Positions 51,346-61,312 of a stretch of 64,000 bases of DNA are shown here, piece after piece; the stretch's first letter is position 1; every line of letters begins with the position of its first letter. The stretch is from Polaromonas sp. GTDB lineage: Bacteria; Pseudomonadota; Gammaproteobacteria; Burkholderiales; Burkholderiaceae_C. The stretch is from the NCBI GenBank assembly GCA_025362315.1, contig JANYGP010000040.1, forward strand, positions 1 through 64,000, read 5' to 3'. The notes beneath the pieces were generated by a model, which saw nothing but the letters and a program-made list of their open reading frames with translations, was not told the DNA's origin and ran no database searches. Position numbers and translations under genes: made by a program.

Positions 51346-52223
51346 AAACCGCATGCACGCAAAGCGTTTTCAACCACAGCCACATTGCCTGCTTCCAATG
51401 GGGTCATCGGCAAGCGCAGCGTCGGGCCGCACAGGCCCATTCGCGCCATTGCCCACTTGACGGGTATCGGGTTGGCCTCCACAAACAGGTTTTTGTGCAA
51501 AGGCAGCAACTGCAGCTGTAAGGCCATGGCGCGTCTGGCGTCACCCGCCACAGCAGCTGCGCACAGTTCATGCATCAATTTTGGGGCCACGTTGGCAGTC
51601 ACGCTGATGTTGCCCTGACCGCCGCAAAGCATCAGCGCCACGGCTGTCGGGTCATCGCCCGAATAAACTACAAAGCCCTGGGGAACTTCCCTGATCAGCC
51701 ACTGGGCGCGTTCGATGTTGCCCGTGGCTTCCTTGATGCCAACGATGCCAGGGATTTGGGCCAGCCGCAGCACAGTGGTGTGCGCCATGTCGGCCACCGT
51801 GCGACCGGGCACGTTGTACAACACACAAGGCAAATCGCCCGTTGCTTCGGCAATGGCCTTGAAGTGCTGGTACTGGCCTTCCTGGGTTGGCTTGTTGTAG
51901 TAAGGAACGACTTGCAGCTGGCAATCTGCACCAACTTGTCGTGCGTATTTGGCCAGCTCAATGGCTTCAGCCGTCGAGTTGGCACCGCAGCCTGCCATGA
52001 TGGGCACGCGTTTGCTGGCTTGCTCTACGGCCACACGAATGATTTCAACATGTTCCTGCACATTGATGGTGGGCGATTCACCGGTTGTGCCAACAACACC
52101 AATACAGTCGGTCCCCTCGGCCACGTGCCAGTCCACCAGTTTGCGCAGGGCAGCATAGTCCACACCGCCATCAGGAAGAAGGGGCGTTGCCAATGCAACG
52201 ATGCTGCCAGTAATTGGGTTCAT
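51339..52223 (-). CDS. dapA: 4-hydroxy-tetrahydrodipicolinate synthase
   Basis: Condenses pyruvate with aspartate semialdehyde in lysine and diaminopimelate synthesis. 294 residues with [21 protein letters not shown], the Schiff-base Lys in [13 protein letters not shown] and YSGDDPTA. The C terminus ends at a TTTGA repeat. First gene of dapA-bamC-MBL on the minus strand. Confidence 0.97.
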   Translation of the reverse strand: MNPITGSIVALATPLLPDGGVDYAALRKLVDWHVAEGTDCIGVVGTTGESPTINVQEHVEIIRVAVEQASKRVPIMAGCGANSTAEAIELAKYARQVGADCQLQVVPYYNKPTQEGQYQHFKAIAEATGDLPCVLYNVPGRTVADMAHTTVLRLAQIPGIVGIKEATGNIERAQWLIREVPQGFVVYSGDDPTAVALMLCGGQGNISVTANVAPKLMHELCAAAVAGDARRAMALQLQLLPLHKNLFVEANPIPVKWAMARMGLCGPTLRLPMTPLEAGNVAVVENALRACGLI

Positions 52224-52296
52224 ATCTGGGATCCAGGCTAACAGGGGGTTCTGCTCAAAACACAGTGGCCCTATTCTACCCAGTCAGGGCCTTTTT

Positions 52297-52887
52297 TTAA
52301 GCCAGCAGGTAGCGTATCGGCGTGGCAGTGGAACCCACTGATTTGGTTGCCGAATTGACAGCTGCGATGCGCTGGACAAATCGTGCCGCCGTTTTGTACG
52401 TCGCAGGATAAAAGCCATTTTCATAAGCCACAACAACCAGGTCCTGACAAGCTTCCAGCAATTCACCGGAACAAAGTAAAAAATCAGGTCGCGACGGTTT
52501 GCCGACAGTCTCATTGCCCTGGGCAAAAGTTTCATAAATCAACACGCCATCTGGCGCCAGGCTGGCCAGCAAAGTTGCCATCAAAGGTCGCCACAAGTAG
52601 TTTGTTACCACCACCGCGTCAAACTGTCTGCCCGGCAACGGCCACGGCCCATCTTCAATATCCGCAACCACTTTCTCGCAAAGATGTGCTTCAATTGGTA
52701 TGGATTCAATAGCTGCTTGCGCCCTATCTATCAGGGTAATCCGGTGATTTAGCCGGTGAAAATGCATGCTGTGGCGGCCATAACCACAAGCCACGTCCAG
52801 TACCGTACCTTTCGGCCTGACCAGGTGGGACCAGCGTTTGACCCAATCCGAAGGTGGCTCATTGCCGTGCAACTGTTCGTCTTTCAA
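52297..52887 (-). CDS. Class I SAM-dependent methyltransferase
   Basis: 196 residues with SAM-binding motif I VLDVACGYGRHSMHF, motif II (TLIDRAQAAI) with the acidic residue binding the ribose, and VVADIEDGPWPLPGRQFDAV. The substrate is unknown; TehB-like proteins are similar. A dispersed-motif copy lies over the motif II codons (52695-52745). Confidence 0.85.
   Translation of the reverse strand: MKDEQLHGNEPPSDWVKRWSHLVRPKGTVLDVACGYGRHSMHFHRLNHRITLIDRAQAAIESIPIEAHLCEKVVADIEDGPWPLPGRQFDAVVVTNYLWRPLMATLLASLAPDGVLIYETFAQGNETVGKPSRPDFLLCSGELLEACQDLVVVAYENGFYPATYKTAARFVQRIAAVNSATKSVGSTATPIRYLLA
52695..52745 (+). repeat. Dispersed motif copy 16 (intragenic, methyltransferase)
   Basis: TTGGTATGGATTCAATAGCT, then GCTTGCGCCCTATCTATC, then AGGGTAATCCGG. 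It holds the full core AGCTGCTTGCGC over the codons of motif II, with no insertion evident. Confidence 0.7.
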
Positions 52888-53005
52888 GGCAAGTTGACCT
52901 TATTTTTCAGCGTAGGCAAGACCCTATTTTTAACGCCAGTGGGGGTGCAATAACCCGCCAGTTGCTGCGACATTCCAACGTAAATGGCTTCGAAAGTCAA
53001 AGCAG

Positions 53006-53062
53006 TCACTATTATTTTCATAGCTGCCAGCGCCCGTATCAATTGGGCTAAGTGCTTAAATA
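53006..53062 (+). repeat. Dispersed motif copy 17
   Basis: CACTATTATTTTCATAGCTG, then CCAGCGCCCGTATC, then AATTGGGCTAAGTGC. It lies between the methyltransferase and the small membrane protein gene. Confidence 0.75.
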
Positions 53063-53095
53063 ACACTTGAAATGGTTCAAACTCACTGTACGAAC

Positions 53096-53227
53096 TCAAA
53101 AACAGGCCCAGACCTGGTTGGCCAGCACCACCAGAAAATCTGACTGCGTATACAGCGCAAATACTCCCAACAAAGCCGCTGTCGCCGCTAACCACGAAAG
53201 CGTTTGCACCAGGCGCGAACGGGTCAC
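53096..53227 (-). CDS. 43-residue single-pass membrane protein
   Basis: Reads TRSRLVQTLSWLAATAALLG and FALYTQSDFLVVLANQVWAC from GTG 53227, next to the MFS stop (53229-53231). It has one hydrophobic helix (about residues 8-25) and ends NQVWACF. I recall similar tiny proteins beside this transporter in related genomes. It might be an accessory subunit of the carrier. Longer start at 53281 would overlap the MFS gene. Confidence 0.65.
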   Translation of the reverse strand: MTRSRLVQTLSWLAATAALLGVFALYTQSDFLVVLANQVWACF

Positions 53228-53228
53228 A

Positions 53229-54470
53229 TCAGGCTCCTGCCGGCTGCCGGCCGAGGGGAGGGCGCTGAATTGGCGCTTCACGCACAGGCAAGTTGATCAG
53301 CCCGGCAAAGACCCCCAGCACAATGGTGATGTACCAGACGATGTCATAGCTACCCGTTCTGTCGTACAGCACGCCACCCAGCCAGACGCCTAAAAACGAG
53401 CCAACCTGGTGGCTGAAAAACACAAAACCGCTGAGCATGGACAAATGCGCCACGCCGAAAATTTGCGCCACTGCGGCATTCGTTGGCGGCACTGTCGACA
53501 GCCATAAAAACCCCATCACGCTGGCAAAAACATAAACGGATGCAGGGCTCAGTGGTGCAGCAATAAAAATTGAAATCACCACGGCCCGCGCGAAGTAGAT
53601 GAAAGCCAGAATATTTTTCTTGGCCATCCGCTGACCCAGCACCCCTGCGGTGTAAGTTCCAAAGACATTGAACAACCCAATCAAGGCCAGGGCGTAACCG
53701 GCTACTTGTGGTGACAAGCCCTTGTCTTTCAAATAGCTTGGCATGTGCACACCGATGAAAACAACCTGAAAGCCACAGACAAAGTATCCTGCCATCAACA
53801 GCTGGAAACTGGGGTATTTGAAAGCCTCACGCAGCGCCTGGCCGATGGATTGCTCACGTGGCGGCGACTGCCCGCCTGCAAAGCCGCTTTCACGCAGCCC
53901 AAACGCCAGCGGCATGATCAGCAGCACAGCGCCTGCCAGTATCAGCAGCGCCTGCTGCCAGCCCAGATTGCTGATTAAAAAGCCTTCAATAGGCACCATC
54001 AGAAATTGGCCAAACGAGCCTGCGGCCGCTGCCACACCCATTGCCCAGGAGCGCTTGTCGGCCGAAATATTGCGGCCAATGATTCCGTAAATGACCGCGT
54101 AGGTTGTGCCAGCCTGCGCCGCGCCAATCAATACGCCCGCAGTGAGTGTGAACATGAATCCCGTAGGTGACAGGGCCATGCCAGCCAGCCCAAGTGCATA
54201 TAAAACAGCACCGCCCAGCAACACCTTGAACGCACCCAACCGGTCGGCCAGCATGCCGGCGAAAATCCCGCAAACGCCCCAGGACAGGTTTTGGATGGCT
54301 ATGGCAAAGGCAAAAGTTTCTCGCGTCCAGCCCTGGGCCTGCGTGATGGGTTGCAGCCACAAACCAAAGCCATGGCGGATGCCCATCGACAACGTGACAA
54401 TGGCGGCACCGCACATCAGCAGCTGCACAATTGAAAGTTTTTGATTGTTGGCAATTAGATTGGGTGTCAT
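53229..54470 (-). CDS. MFS transporter, monocarboxylate/OFA-like
   Basis: 413 residues, about twelve transmembrane segments. MFS motif GMLADRLGAFKVLLGG after helix 2, and RHGFGLWLQPITQAQGW in the first loop, a pattern of oxalate/formate antiporter-like and monocarboxylate carriers. It ends at the small membrane protein. The substrate cannot be assigned. Confidence 0.88.
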   Translation of the reverse strand: MTPNLIANNQKLSIVQLLMCGAAIVTLSMGIRHGFGLWLQPITQAQGWTRETFAFAIAIQNLSWGVCGIFAGMLADRLGAFKVLLGGAVLYALGLAGMALSPTGFMFTLTAGVLIGAAQAGTTYAVIYGIIGRNISADKRSWAMGVAAAAGSFGQFLMVPIEGFLISNLGWQQALLILAGAVLLIMPLAFGLRESGFAGGQSPPREQSIGQALREAFKYPSFQLLMAGYFVCGFQVVFIGVHMPSYLKDKGLSPQVAGYALALIGLFNVFGTYTAGVLGQRMAKKNILAFIYFARAVVISIFIAAPLSPASVYVFASVMGFLWLSTVPPTNAAVAQIFGVAHLSMLSGFVFFSHQVGSFLGVWLGGVLYDRTGSYDIVWYITIVLGVFAGLINLPVREAPIQRPPLGRQPAGA

Positions 54471-54612
54471 GGCCTGACTTTAACTTGTTGGTCTGCTGCC
54501 CGGGGGCTGGTCCTGAAGTTGAACGCGTGAACTGAACAAACAGGCCAACACTGTTTTTTTATCCAGCTTCCTGGCTATTGCCGTCTACAATTACGCCTTA
54601 ATATTGATTTTT

Positions 54613-56604
54613 ATGGCGACAAAACCCTCATTTCCTACAGCATCTGCAGCGCCTGAGTATTCTGAAAGCTCGATACGGGTGCTCAAAGGACTGGAGCCTG
54701 TCAAACAGCGCCCGGGCATGTACACGCGCACGGACAACCCGCTGCACATCATTCAGGAAGTGCTGGACAACTCTGCCGACGAAGCACTTGCAGGCTATGG
54801 TAAAAAACTGAAAGTCACGCTTCACATTGATGGATCCGTCAGCGTGGACGACGACGGGCGCGGGATTCCCTACGGCATGCACCCTGAGGAAAAAGCGCCT
54901 GTTGTTGAAATCGTTTTTACCCGTCTGCATGCCGGTGGAAAGTTTGACAAGGGCAAAGGCGGTGCTTACAGCTTTTCCGGCGGTCTGCATGGCGTAGGCG
55001 TCAGTGTGACCAATGCGCTTTCCAAGCGCCTTGAAGTCACGTCCTATCGCGATTCCATGGTGGCCCACCTTGTTTTTTCGGGCGGTGATGTCATAGAAAA
55101 GCTGAGCGTTCGCAAAGGCGCAGAAGGCGATCGCAAGTCTGGTACGTCCGTTCGTGCCTGGCCTGACGCCAAGTATTTTGAGTCATCCGTGCTGCCCATC
55201 AACGAGCTCACGCATCTGCTGCGCAGCAAGGCTGTATTGATGCCGGGCGTCAGCGTCACGCTGACAACCGAAAAAACCAAAGAGAGCCAGACCTGGTTGT
55301 ACAAGGGCGGCCTGCATGACTATCTGGCGCAAACACTGAACGGTGAGCTGGTCATTCCGATGTTTGAGGGCAAAGGCTTTGCAGATGCGCAGCATGAAAC
55401 TTTTGCAGAAGGCGAAGGCGCTGACTGGTGTGTGGCCTTCACGGAAGATGGCCATCCTGTGCGCGAAAGCTACGTCAATCTGATCCCGACCAGCGCTGGC
55501 GGCACGCATGAAAGCGGCTTGCGCGATGGCCTTTTTACTGCGGTCAAAAGTTTTATTGAGTTGCACAGCCTGCTGCCCAAGGGTGTGAAGTTGCTGCCCG
55601 AAGACGTGTTTGCACGCGCCAGCTACGTGCTGAGCGCCAAGGTGCTGGACCCACAATTTCAGGGCCAGATCAAGGAGCGGCTCAACTCCCGTGATGCCGT
55701 GCGGCTGGTGTCCAGTTACGTGCGACCAACGCTGGAGCTGTGGCTGAACCAGCACGTAGACTACGGCAAAAAGCTGGCCGAACTGGCCATTCGCGCAGCG
55801 CAAACCCGTCAAAAAGCAGGCCAAAAAGTTGAAAAGCGCAAGGGCTCTGGAGTGGCTGTCTTGCCCGGAAAGCTGACGGATTGTGAAAGCAAGGACCTGG
55901 CACACAACGAAGTGTTCCTGGTTGAGGGAGATTCAGCAGGCGGCAGCGCAAAAATGGGCCGCGACAAGGAAAGCCAGGCGATTTTGCCCCTGCGCGGCAA
56001 GGTGCTAAACACTTGGGAAGTCGAGCGTGACCGCCTGTTTGCCAACACGGAAATTCATGACATTGCAGTGGCCATTGGTGTTGACCCACATGGACCGGAT
56101 GACTCGCCGGACATGAGTGGCTTGCGTTACGGCAAGGTGTGTATTTTGAGTGACGCGGACGTTGATGGCTCGCACATCCAGGTGCTGCTGCTGACACTAT
56201 TTTTCAGGCATTTCCCCAAGTTGATTGATGCCGGTCATGTGTATGTGGCTCGCCCGCCGCTGTTCAGGGTCGATGCCCCGGCACGTGGCAAAAAACCGGC
56301 ATCCAAAGCTTATGCGCTTGACGATGGCGAGTTGACGGCCATTTTGGACAAGCTGCGCAAAGAAGGCGTGCGTGAAAGCTCATGGAGCATCAGCCGTTTC
56401 AAGGGGCTGGGCGAGATGAACGCCGAACAACTCTGGGAAACCACACTCAACCCTGACACGCGGCGCTTGCTGCCTGTGCAGTTGGGCAACCAGAGCTTTT
56501 TGCAGACAGAAAGTTTGATTACCAAGCTGATGGGCAAAGGCGAAGCTGCTGCCCGACGAGAGCTGATGGAGCTGCATGGTGATGCCGTGGAGATTGACGT
56601 TTGA
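54613..56604 (+). CDS. parE: Topoisomerase IV subunit B
   Basis: ATPase subunit of the decatenating type II topoisomerase. 663 residues with the GHKL ATPase (VLDNSADEALAGYGK, DDDGRGIPYGMHPEE, YSFSGGLHGVGVSVTNALS), TOPRIM (VEGDSAGGSAKMGRD, SDADVDGSHIQVL) and C-terminal GEMNAEQLWETT. GyrB would be about 800-900 residues with an insert, so the size favours ParE. ATG 54613 was chosen over 54604. A -10-like TACAAT is at 54586-54591. Confidence 0.95.
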   Translation: MATKPSFPTASAAPEYSESSIRVLKGLEPVKQRPGMYTRTDNPLHIIQEVLDNSADEALAGYGKKLKVTLHIDGSVSVDDDGRGIPYGMHPEEKAPVVEIVFTRLHAGGKFDKGKGGAYSFSGGLHGVGVSVTNALSKRLEVTSYRDSMVAHLVFSGGDVIEKLSVRKGAEGDRKSGTSVRAWPDAKYFESSVLPINELTHLLRSKAVLMPGVSVTLTTEKTKESQTWLYKGGLHDYLAQTLNGELVIPMFEGKGFADAQHETFAEGEGADWCVAFTEDGHPVRESYVNLIPTSAGGTHESGLRDGLFTAVKSFIELHSLLPKGVKLLPEDVFARASYVLSAKVLDPQFQGQIKERLNSRDAVRLVSSYVRPTLELWLNQHVDYGKKLAELAIRAAQTRQKAGQKVEKRKGSGVAVLPGKLTDCESKDLAHNEVFLVEGDSAGGSAKMGRDKESQAILPLRGKVLNTWEVERDRLFANTEIHDIAVAIGVDPHGPDDSPDMSGLRYGKVCILSDADVDGSHIQVLLLTLFFRHFPKLIDAGHVYVARPPLFRVDAPARGKKPASKAYALDDGELTAILDKLRKEGVRESSWSISRFKGLGEMNAEQLWETTLNPDTRRLLPVQLGNQSFLQTESLITKLMGKGEAAARRELMELHGDAVEIDV

Positions 56605-57473
56605 CTATCAGTTGCCTGCGCACGGTTGTTTGCCAATGGGTTGTGGTTTGCCTGGGCGGCCTGGCCATGCCCGCCTTTGCCGATGTTTGGGGCTACATCG
56701 ATGCCAAGGGCGTTGCACATTTTTCCAATGACAAGCTCGATGAGCGCTATGAGTTGTTCTTCAAGGGCAGCGAGAGTTTTTCAGCCGGCAAGGCAGATGG
56801 TCTGCCCGGCTCATCTTCAGTCAAAGCCGCCGACGCCAGTTCATCTGCACCAGCTACTGGAAGCGCCCATGCGCCAACCAAATTGCTGGCTTACTTTGAC
56901 GTGTCGCCCAACTACAAGGCAGTCAAGCATTTGCTGAAAGATGCTGCACAAACGCACGGCATTGACTACGAATTGCTGCAGGCCCTGATCGCTACTGAAT
57001 CCGGTTTTGATACTTTCGCTGTGTCTCCCAAAGGTGCTGTTGGCCTGATGCAACTCATGCCGCATACAGCGGAGCGTTATGGTGTCAGGGGCGAGCCAAA
57101 GATGCCGATTGAAAAAAAACTGACTGACCCGAAAACAAACATCAGGGCCGGTACCAACTACTTGCGCGATCTGATCAAAATGTTCCCCGATCAGCTTGAA
57201 CTGGCCGTCGCAGCCTACAACGCAGGCGAGGGTGCTGTGCAACGCGCGGGCAACAAAATACCCAATTACCCGGAGACCAGGAATTACGTCAAAACCGTGA
57301 TGCAGCTTTATGGACATTTAAAGCCGCCAGTCGTGCTGCAGGATGCCCGCAAAGCTCCCAATCGTGTGCGAATGGAAATGATGGGCGGCGTGTCAGGTGT
57401 GCCAGGGCGCAGCAATATGGTGCCCACTTTGACAGCGCAGTCACCCGCTTTGCAAGCTGCGGTGCCTGATTAA
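56601..57473 (+). CDS. Lytic transglycosylase (DUF4124-SLT)
   Basis: Exported peptidoglycan lytic enzyme of 290 residues. Signal peptide, then DUF4124-like [15 protein letters not shown], then an SLT domain with catalytic Glu in [34 protein letters not shown], and [15 protein letters not shown] 56601 overlaps the parE stop (TTGA). Its position between parE and parC is conserved in related genomes. Confidence 0.9.
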   Translation: MTISCLRTVVCQWVVVCLGGLAMPAFADVWGYIDAKGVAHFSNDKLDERYELFFKGSESFSAGKADGLPGSSSVKAADASSSAPATGSAHAPTKLLAYFDVSPNYKAVKHLLKDAAQTHGIDYELLQALIATESGFDTFAVSPKGAVGLMQLMPHTAERYGVRGEPKMPIEKKLTDPKTNIRAGTNYLRDLIKMFPDQLELAVAAYNAGEGAVQRAGNKIPNYPETRNYVKTVMQLYGHLKPPVVLQDARKAPNRVRMEMMGGVSGVPGRSNMVPTLTAQSPALQAAVPD

Positions 57474-57498
57474 CTTTTCCGGAATTTTCGTACGACTC

Positions 57499-59865
57499 AT
57501 GGATCTTTTTACAGCAGACCCCGCGGCCAGCAGCCCTGATGCGGCTGATCAAAATTCACTTTCTGCCTATGCCCAGCGCGCTTACCTTGAATACGCGTTA
57601 AGTGTTGTCAAGGGCCGTGCGCTGCCCGATGCCTGCGACGGTCAAAAGCCCGTGCAGCGGCGTATTTTGTACAGCATGTCGCGCATGGGCTTGGGCTTTG
57701 GCGGGGCCAACGGCAACAGTGGTGCCAAGCCTGTTAAAAGTGCCCGCGTGGTGGGTGATGTGCTGGGCAAATACCACCCACATGGCGACAGTGCCGCTTA
57801 TGACGCGATGGTGCGCATGGCCCAAGACTTCAGCCAGCGTTACCCATTGGTGGATGGCCAGGGCAACTTCGGCAGCCGTGACGGCGACAGTGCCGCCGCC
57901 ATGCGCTACACAGAGGCACGTCTGGCCCGCATCACCAGCTTGCTGCTTGACGAGCTGGACGAAGGCACTGTTGATTTCATTCCCAATTACGATGGCTCGT
58001 TTGAAGAGCCTCGCCAGTTGCCAGCGCGCCTGCCTTTTACGCTGCTCAATGGCGCCAGCGGTATTGCCGTTGGCCTGGCCACTGAAATACCCAGCCACAA
58101 TCTGCGTGAAGTAGCTGACGCCTGTGTCGCCCTGATCAAAACGCCCAGGCTGCAGGACCAGGAACTGTACGACCTCCTACCTGGGCCAGACTACCCGGGT
58201 GGCGGGCAGATTATTTCGAGCGCGATTGAAATTGCAGCTGCCTACACAACGGGTCGGGGCTCACTCAAGGTGCGTGCCCGTTGGAAAATTGAAGACCTGG
58301 CGCGTGGCCAGTGGCAACTGGTGGTCACTGAATTGCCCATAGGCGTCAGCACACAAAAAGTGCTGGAAGAAATTGAAGAGCTGACCAATCCAAAGGTCAA
58401 GGCGGGTAAGAAGGCCTTGGGCGCGGAGCAATTGAATGTCAAGCAAACGCTGCTGTCTGTGCTGGACGTGGTGCGCGATGAGTCAGGCAAAGAAGCTGCC
58501 GTACGGCTAGTGTTTGAACCCAAAACCAGCCGCATTGAACAAAGCGAGCTCATCACCACATTGCTGGCGCATACAAGTCTGGAAAGCTCTTCGCCTGTCA
58601 ACCTGACCATGATCGGGCTGGACGGCAGGCCAGCGCAAAAGTCGCTTCGGCAAATCTTGACCGAATGGATTGCTTTCAGGCAAGCCACCATTGCCCGCCG
58701 CTCTCAACACCGATTGACCAAGGTGCTTGACCGAATTCATATTCTGGAAGGCCGCGCACTGGTGTTGCTCAACATTGACGAGGTGATTGCCATCATCCGC
58801 CAGTCTGACGAGCCCAAAGCCGCGTTGGTGGAGCGCTTCAAACTCAGCGACAGGCAGGCTGAAGATATTCTTGAGATTCGCCTGCGCCAGCTTGCCCGGC
58901 TGGAGTCCATCAAGATTGAGCAGGAGCTTAAAAGCCTGCGTGAAGAGCAGGGCAAGCTGCAAGAAATACTTGACAATCCGGCTGCTTTGAAGCGCTTGAT
59001 GATCCGGGAAATTGAGCTTGATGCCAAACAGTTTGCTGACCCACGCCGCACGCTGATTCAGGCCGAGAAAAAAGCCGTGCTGGAAGTCAAGGTACTGGAT
59101 GAACCCGTGACGGTTGTTGTCAGCAGCAAGGGCTGGATACGTGCACGTACCGGGCATGGCCATGAACCTTCCAGCTTTGCATTCAAGGAAGGCGACAGCC
59201 TGTATGGAACTTTTGAATGCCGGACAACTGACACGCTGCTGGTGTTTGGCAGTGCCTCCAAGGGAGCGGGGCGTGTTTATTCAGTCGCTGTGGCACTGTT
59301 GCCCAATGCACGCGGCGATGGCCAGCCAGTCACCACATTGATCGAGCTTGAATCTGGAACACATCCAGTCCACTATTTTGCGGGGCCGTCCAGCGCTGTT
59401 TTGTTGGTGTCCAGCAGTGGCGGGTATGGATTTTTAGCCAGTGTGGCGGTGATGACATCGCGGCTTAAGGCGGGCAAGTCTTTTATCAGCTGTGCTGAAG
59501 GTGAATCCATCTGTGAACCATCGCATGTCATGGGCACTTCAGGCAGTTTGCCTTTGAGCCCGGCAACCCATGTGGCCTGCGCGTCAACAGCGGGCCGCAT
59601 TCTTACCTTTGACATTTCTGAGCTCAAACAAATGGCAGGTGGTGGACGCGGCCTGATGCTGATTGACCTGGATGCCAAAGACACAATGGCTGGCGCAGCA
59701 GCCTACACCCGCAGCGTGCGCATCACCGGCATTGGGCGGGGTGGCAAAGCACGTGAAGAAACCCTTGAAATCAGGACCCTGAACAATGCAAAAGCAGTCA
59801 GGGCTCGCAAAGGCAAGGCTGCTGATCTGGGATTCAAACCCCTGTCCATCATCCGGGTGACGTGA
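57499..59865 (+). CDS. parC: Topoisomerase IV subunit A
   Basis: DNA-cleaving subunit. 788 residues with the quinolone-resistance region [20 protein letters not shown] and the catalytic Tyr in AMRYTEAR. The C-terminal beta-propeller lacks the GyrA box, consistent with ParC. It pairs with ParE to separate replicated chromosomes. 25 nt after the lytic transglycosylase. Confidence 0.95.
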   Translation: MDLFTADPAASSPDAADQNSLSAYAQRAYLEYALSVVKGRALPDACDGQKPVQRRILYSMSRMGLGFGGANGNSGAKPVKSARVVGDVLGKYHPHGDSAAYDAMVRMAQDFSQRYPLVDGQGNFGSRDGDSAAAMRYTEARLARITSLLLDELDEGTVDFIPNYDGSFEEPRQLPARLPFTLLNGASGIAVGLATEIPSHNLREVADACVALIKTPRLQDQELYDLLPGPDYPGGGQIISSAIEIAAAYTTGRGSLKVRARWKIEDLARGQWQLVVTELPIGVSTQKVLEEIEELTNPKVKAGKKALGAEQLNVKQTLLSVLDVVRDESGKEAAVRLVFEPKTSRIEQSELITTLLAHTSLESSSPVNLTMIGLDGRPAQKSLRQILTEWIAFRQATIARRSQHRLTKVLDRIHILEGRALVLLNIDEVIAIIRQSDEPKAALVERFKLSDRQAEDILEIRLRQLARLESIKIEQELKSLREEQGKLQEILDNPAALKRLMIREIELDAKQFADPRRTLIQAEKKAVLEVKVLDEPVTVVVSSKGWIRARTGHGHEPSSFAFKEGDSLYGTFECRTTDTLLVFGSASKGAGRVYSVAVALLPNARGDGQPVTTLIELESGTHPVHYFAGPSSAVLLVSSSGGYGFLASVAVMTSRLKAGKSFISCAEGESICEPSHVMGTSGSLPLSPATHVACASTAGRILTFDISELKQMAGGGRGLMLIDLDAKDTMAGAAAYTRSVRITGIGRGGKAREETLEIRTLNNAKAVRARKGKAADLGFKPLSIIRVT

Positions 59866-59993
59866 GCTTCACAGGATCATTCGGAAGGCCCAATAACCGG
59901 AGCAAACCAGATCACGCCAGATGAGGCCAGATGAAGCCAACTGGCGCTGAGTGACACTGAATGATGCTGAGTGATGCTGAATAAATTTTGGAG
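59866..59993. repeat. Short imperfect repeats after parC
   Basis: Two sets of short near-repeats: CCAGATGA-type units (59920-59945) and GAGTGATGCTGA-type units (59950-59982). No gene or terminator was seen. Confidence 0.55.
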
Positions 59994-60053
59994 TTAAATA
60001 TGCTCTTGACGCCCATCATACGGGCGCAAGCAGCTATTGATTCAATAGCAATT
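59994..60053 (-). repeat. Dispersed motif copy 18
   Basis: Minus strand: ATTGCTATTGAATCAATAGC, then TGCTTGCGCCCGTATGATG, then GGCGTCAAGAGCATATTTAA. Its left end touches the stop of the following gene. Confidence 0.85.
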
Positions 60054-61194
60054 ATCTTTGCTCTGGCGACAACTGGGCGGCAACAGTTGTTTCAGGGTAG
60101 TTTGGCGAAACTGAGTCTTCAGCAATGGAAGAGTCAAACACCAGTGTTGACACCCGTGCAGCATTGCCACCCATGGCTGGTGATGACAAATCCCTGCCCA
60201 TCTGTTTTTCCCGCCTGCCATGTGCATGCGCCGCCTTGCTGGCTGTCGTTGTGATGCTTGCTGCAAAGTACAGACAGGTCAGGTCTCTTGCCAGATCCTC
60301 ATGCCGTCCACCCAGATGATCAACAAGCTGCAGGAAGTTAAGAGGCCTCACCGTTAGCTCATGCAATATGCTCAGCTGTTCATCTGTCAGCCACGACGAT
60401 GTGACCTTGGGTGGTTGCCGAAAATAAATGGTTTTGTGCCGGTAGCGTCCCGGGAACAGATCTCGACCCGAATGTTGCGCATAAATCCAACGGACTTTCA
60501 CAACATCGGTGAGGAAGAAATGCGGCGGAATGGCGGCTGCCTGAGTTGGGCGCTTTTCCCAGACAGCATCTTCAAAATTCTGAGGATCAGTGTCTGGCAG
60601 CAGACCAATCTGAAATGACAGCAGGTCAACCACTGCCAACAGCATGTTGGCATGCAAGACATGATAAGCAGTTGCCTTCAGATCTGGCTCACGCCGCGTC
60701 AAATGCTTGCCCAGCACAAATTGCGTCATCCGTATCCACAAACACCTTTCAAATTGCATCAGGAGGCGGTGGATACTGGCGGGCGAGGCAACATCACAGG
60801 TGAGGCCAGGTTCAATGTTCGGGTCAGCAACTGGGAGTGAAAAAGCAATGGGACGGTTCATGCTGCGCAAACTCAGCGTCATGGATTTTTCAGCCTTGTT
60901 GCCCGCCAAAACCTTCAGGTTGTCATTCTGCGATGCCTGAGCCGTCGAGCTCAGATGGGCATGGGAGCCACAAACCAGACGGGCATCAGCTTTTTCAAAG
61001 TCGCCAATTTCCCAGTCAGACGTCTGATGCAAAAGCAGCTTTACCATGCCCTTGATGTGTGCCCGTTGCTGATCGTTGAACCCGATCATTCCCAAGCGCA
61101 GTGTGGGCTTGTCACCCTGCTTTCGATCGTCATCGGAACCCGACGCGAAATTGGAATCGGGTGGCCTGGAAGTGAACATTTGTGGAATATGCAC
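60052..61194 (-). CDS. Large protein of unknown function
   Basis: 380 residues, no signal peptide. The N-terminal part (LRLGMIGFNDQQRAHIKGMV, then SDWEIGDFEKADARLVCGSH) could be a degenerate receiver-like domain. The C-terminal part has LSILHELTVRPLNFLQLVDH, LGGRHEDLARDLTCLYFAAS and a low-complexity tail. This last block looks like a regulatory module I have seen in Burkholderiales hypotheticals. No catalytic motif. It stands alone on the minus strand. Confidence 0.7.
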   Translation of the reverse strand: MHIPQMFTSRPPDSNFASGSDDDRKQGDKPTLRLGMIGFNDQQRAHIKGMVKLLLHQTSDWEIGDFEKADARLVCGSHAHLSSTAQASQNDNLKVLAGNKAEKSMTLSLRSMNRPIAFSLPVADPNIEPGLTCDVASPASIHRLLMQFERCLWIRMTQFVLGKHLTRREPDLKATAYHVLHANMLLAVVDLLSFQIGLLPDTDPQNFEDAVWEKRPTQAAAIPPHFFLTDVVKVRWIYAQHSGRDLFPGRYRHKTIYFRQPPKVTSSWLTDEQLSILHELTVRPLNFLQLVDHLGGRHEDLARDLTCLYFAASITTTASKAAHAHGRREKQMGRDLSSPAMGGNAARVSTLVFDSSIAEDSVSPNYPETTVAAQLSPEQR

Positions 61195-61312
61195 GAATTC
61201 TCACAATTTGTACATCCTGCAAATAGACTAATACCAAATTGTTAATTGAAACAGTCATATTCACACCGTTTTTTAGCAGAAAAACCGACTGTGTAACTCT
61301 TGCCTAAAACGT

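Noticed and set aside
54613-59865. Gyrase subunits gyrB/gyrA
   Set aside because: Lengths, parE-parC adjacency and lack of a GyrA box in the large subunit favour topoisomerase IV.
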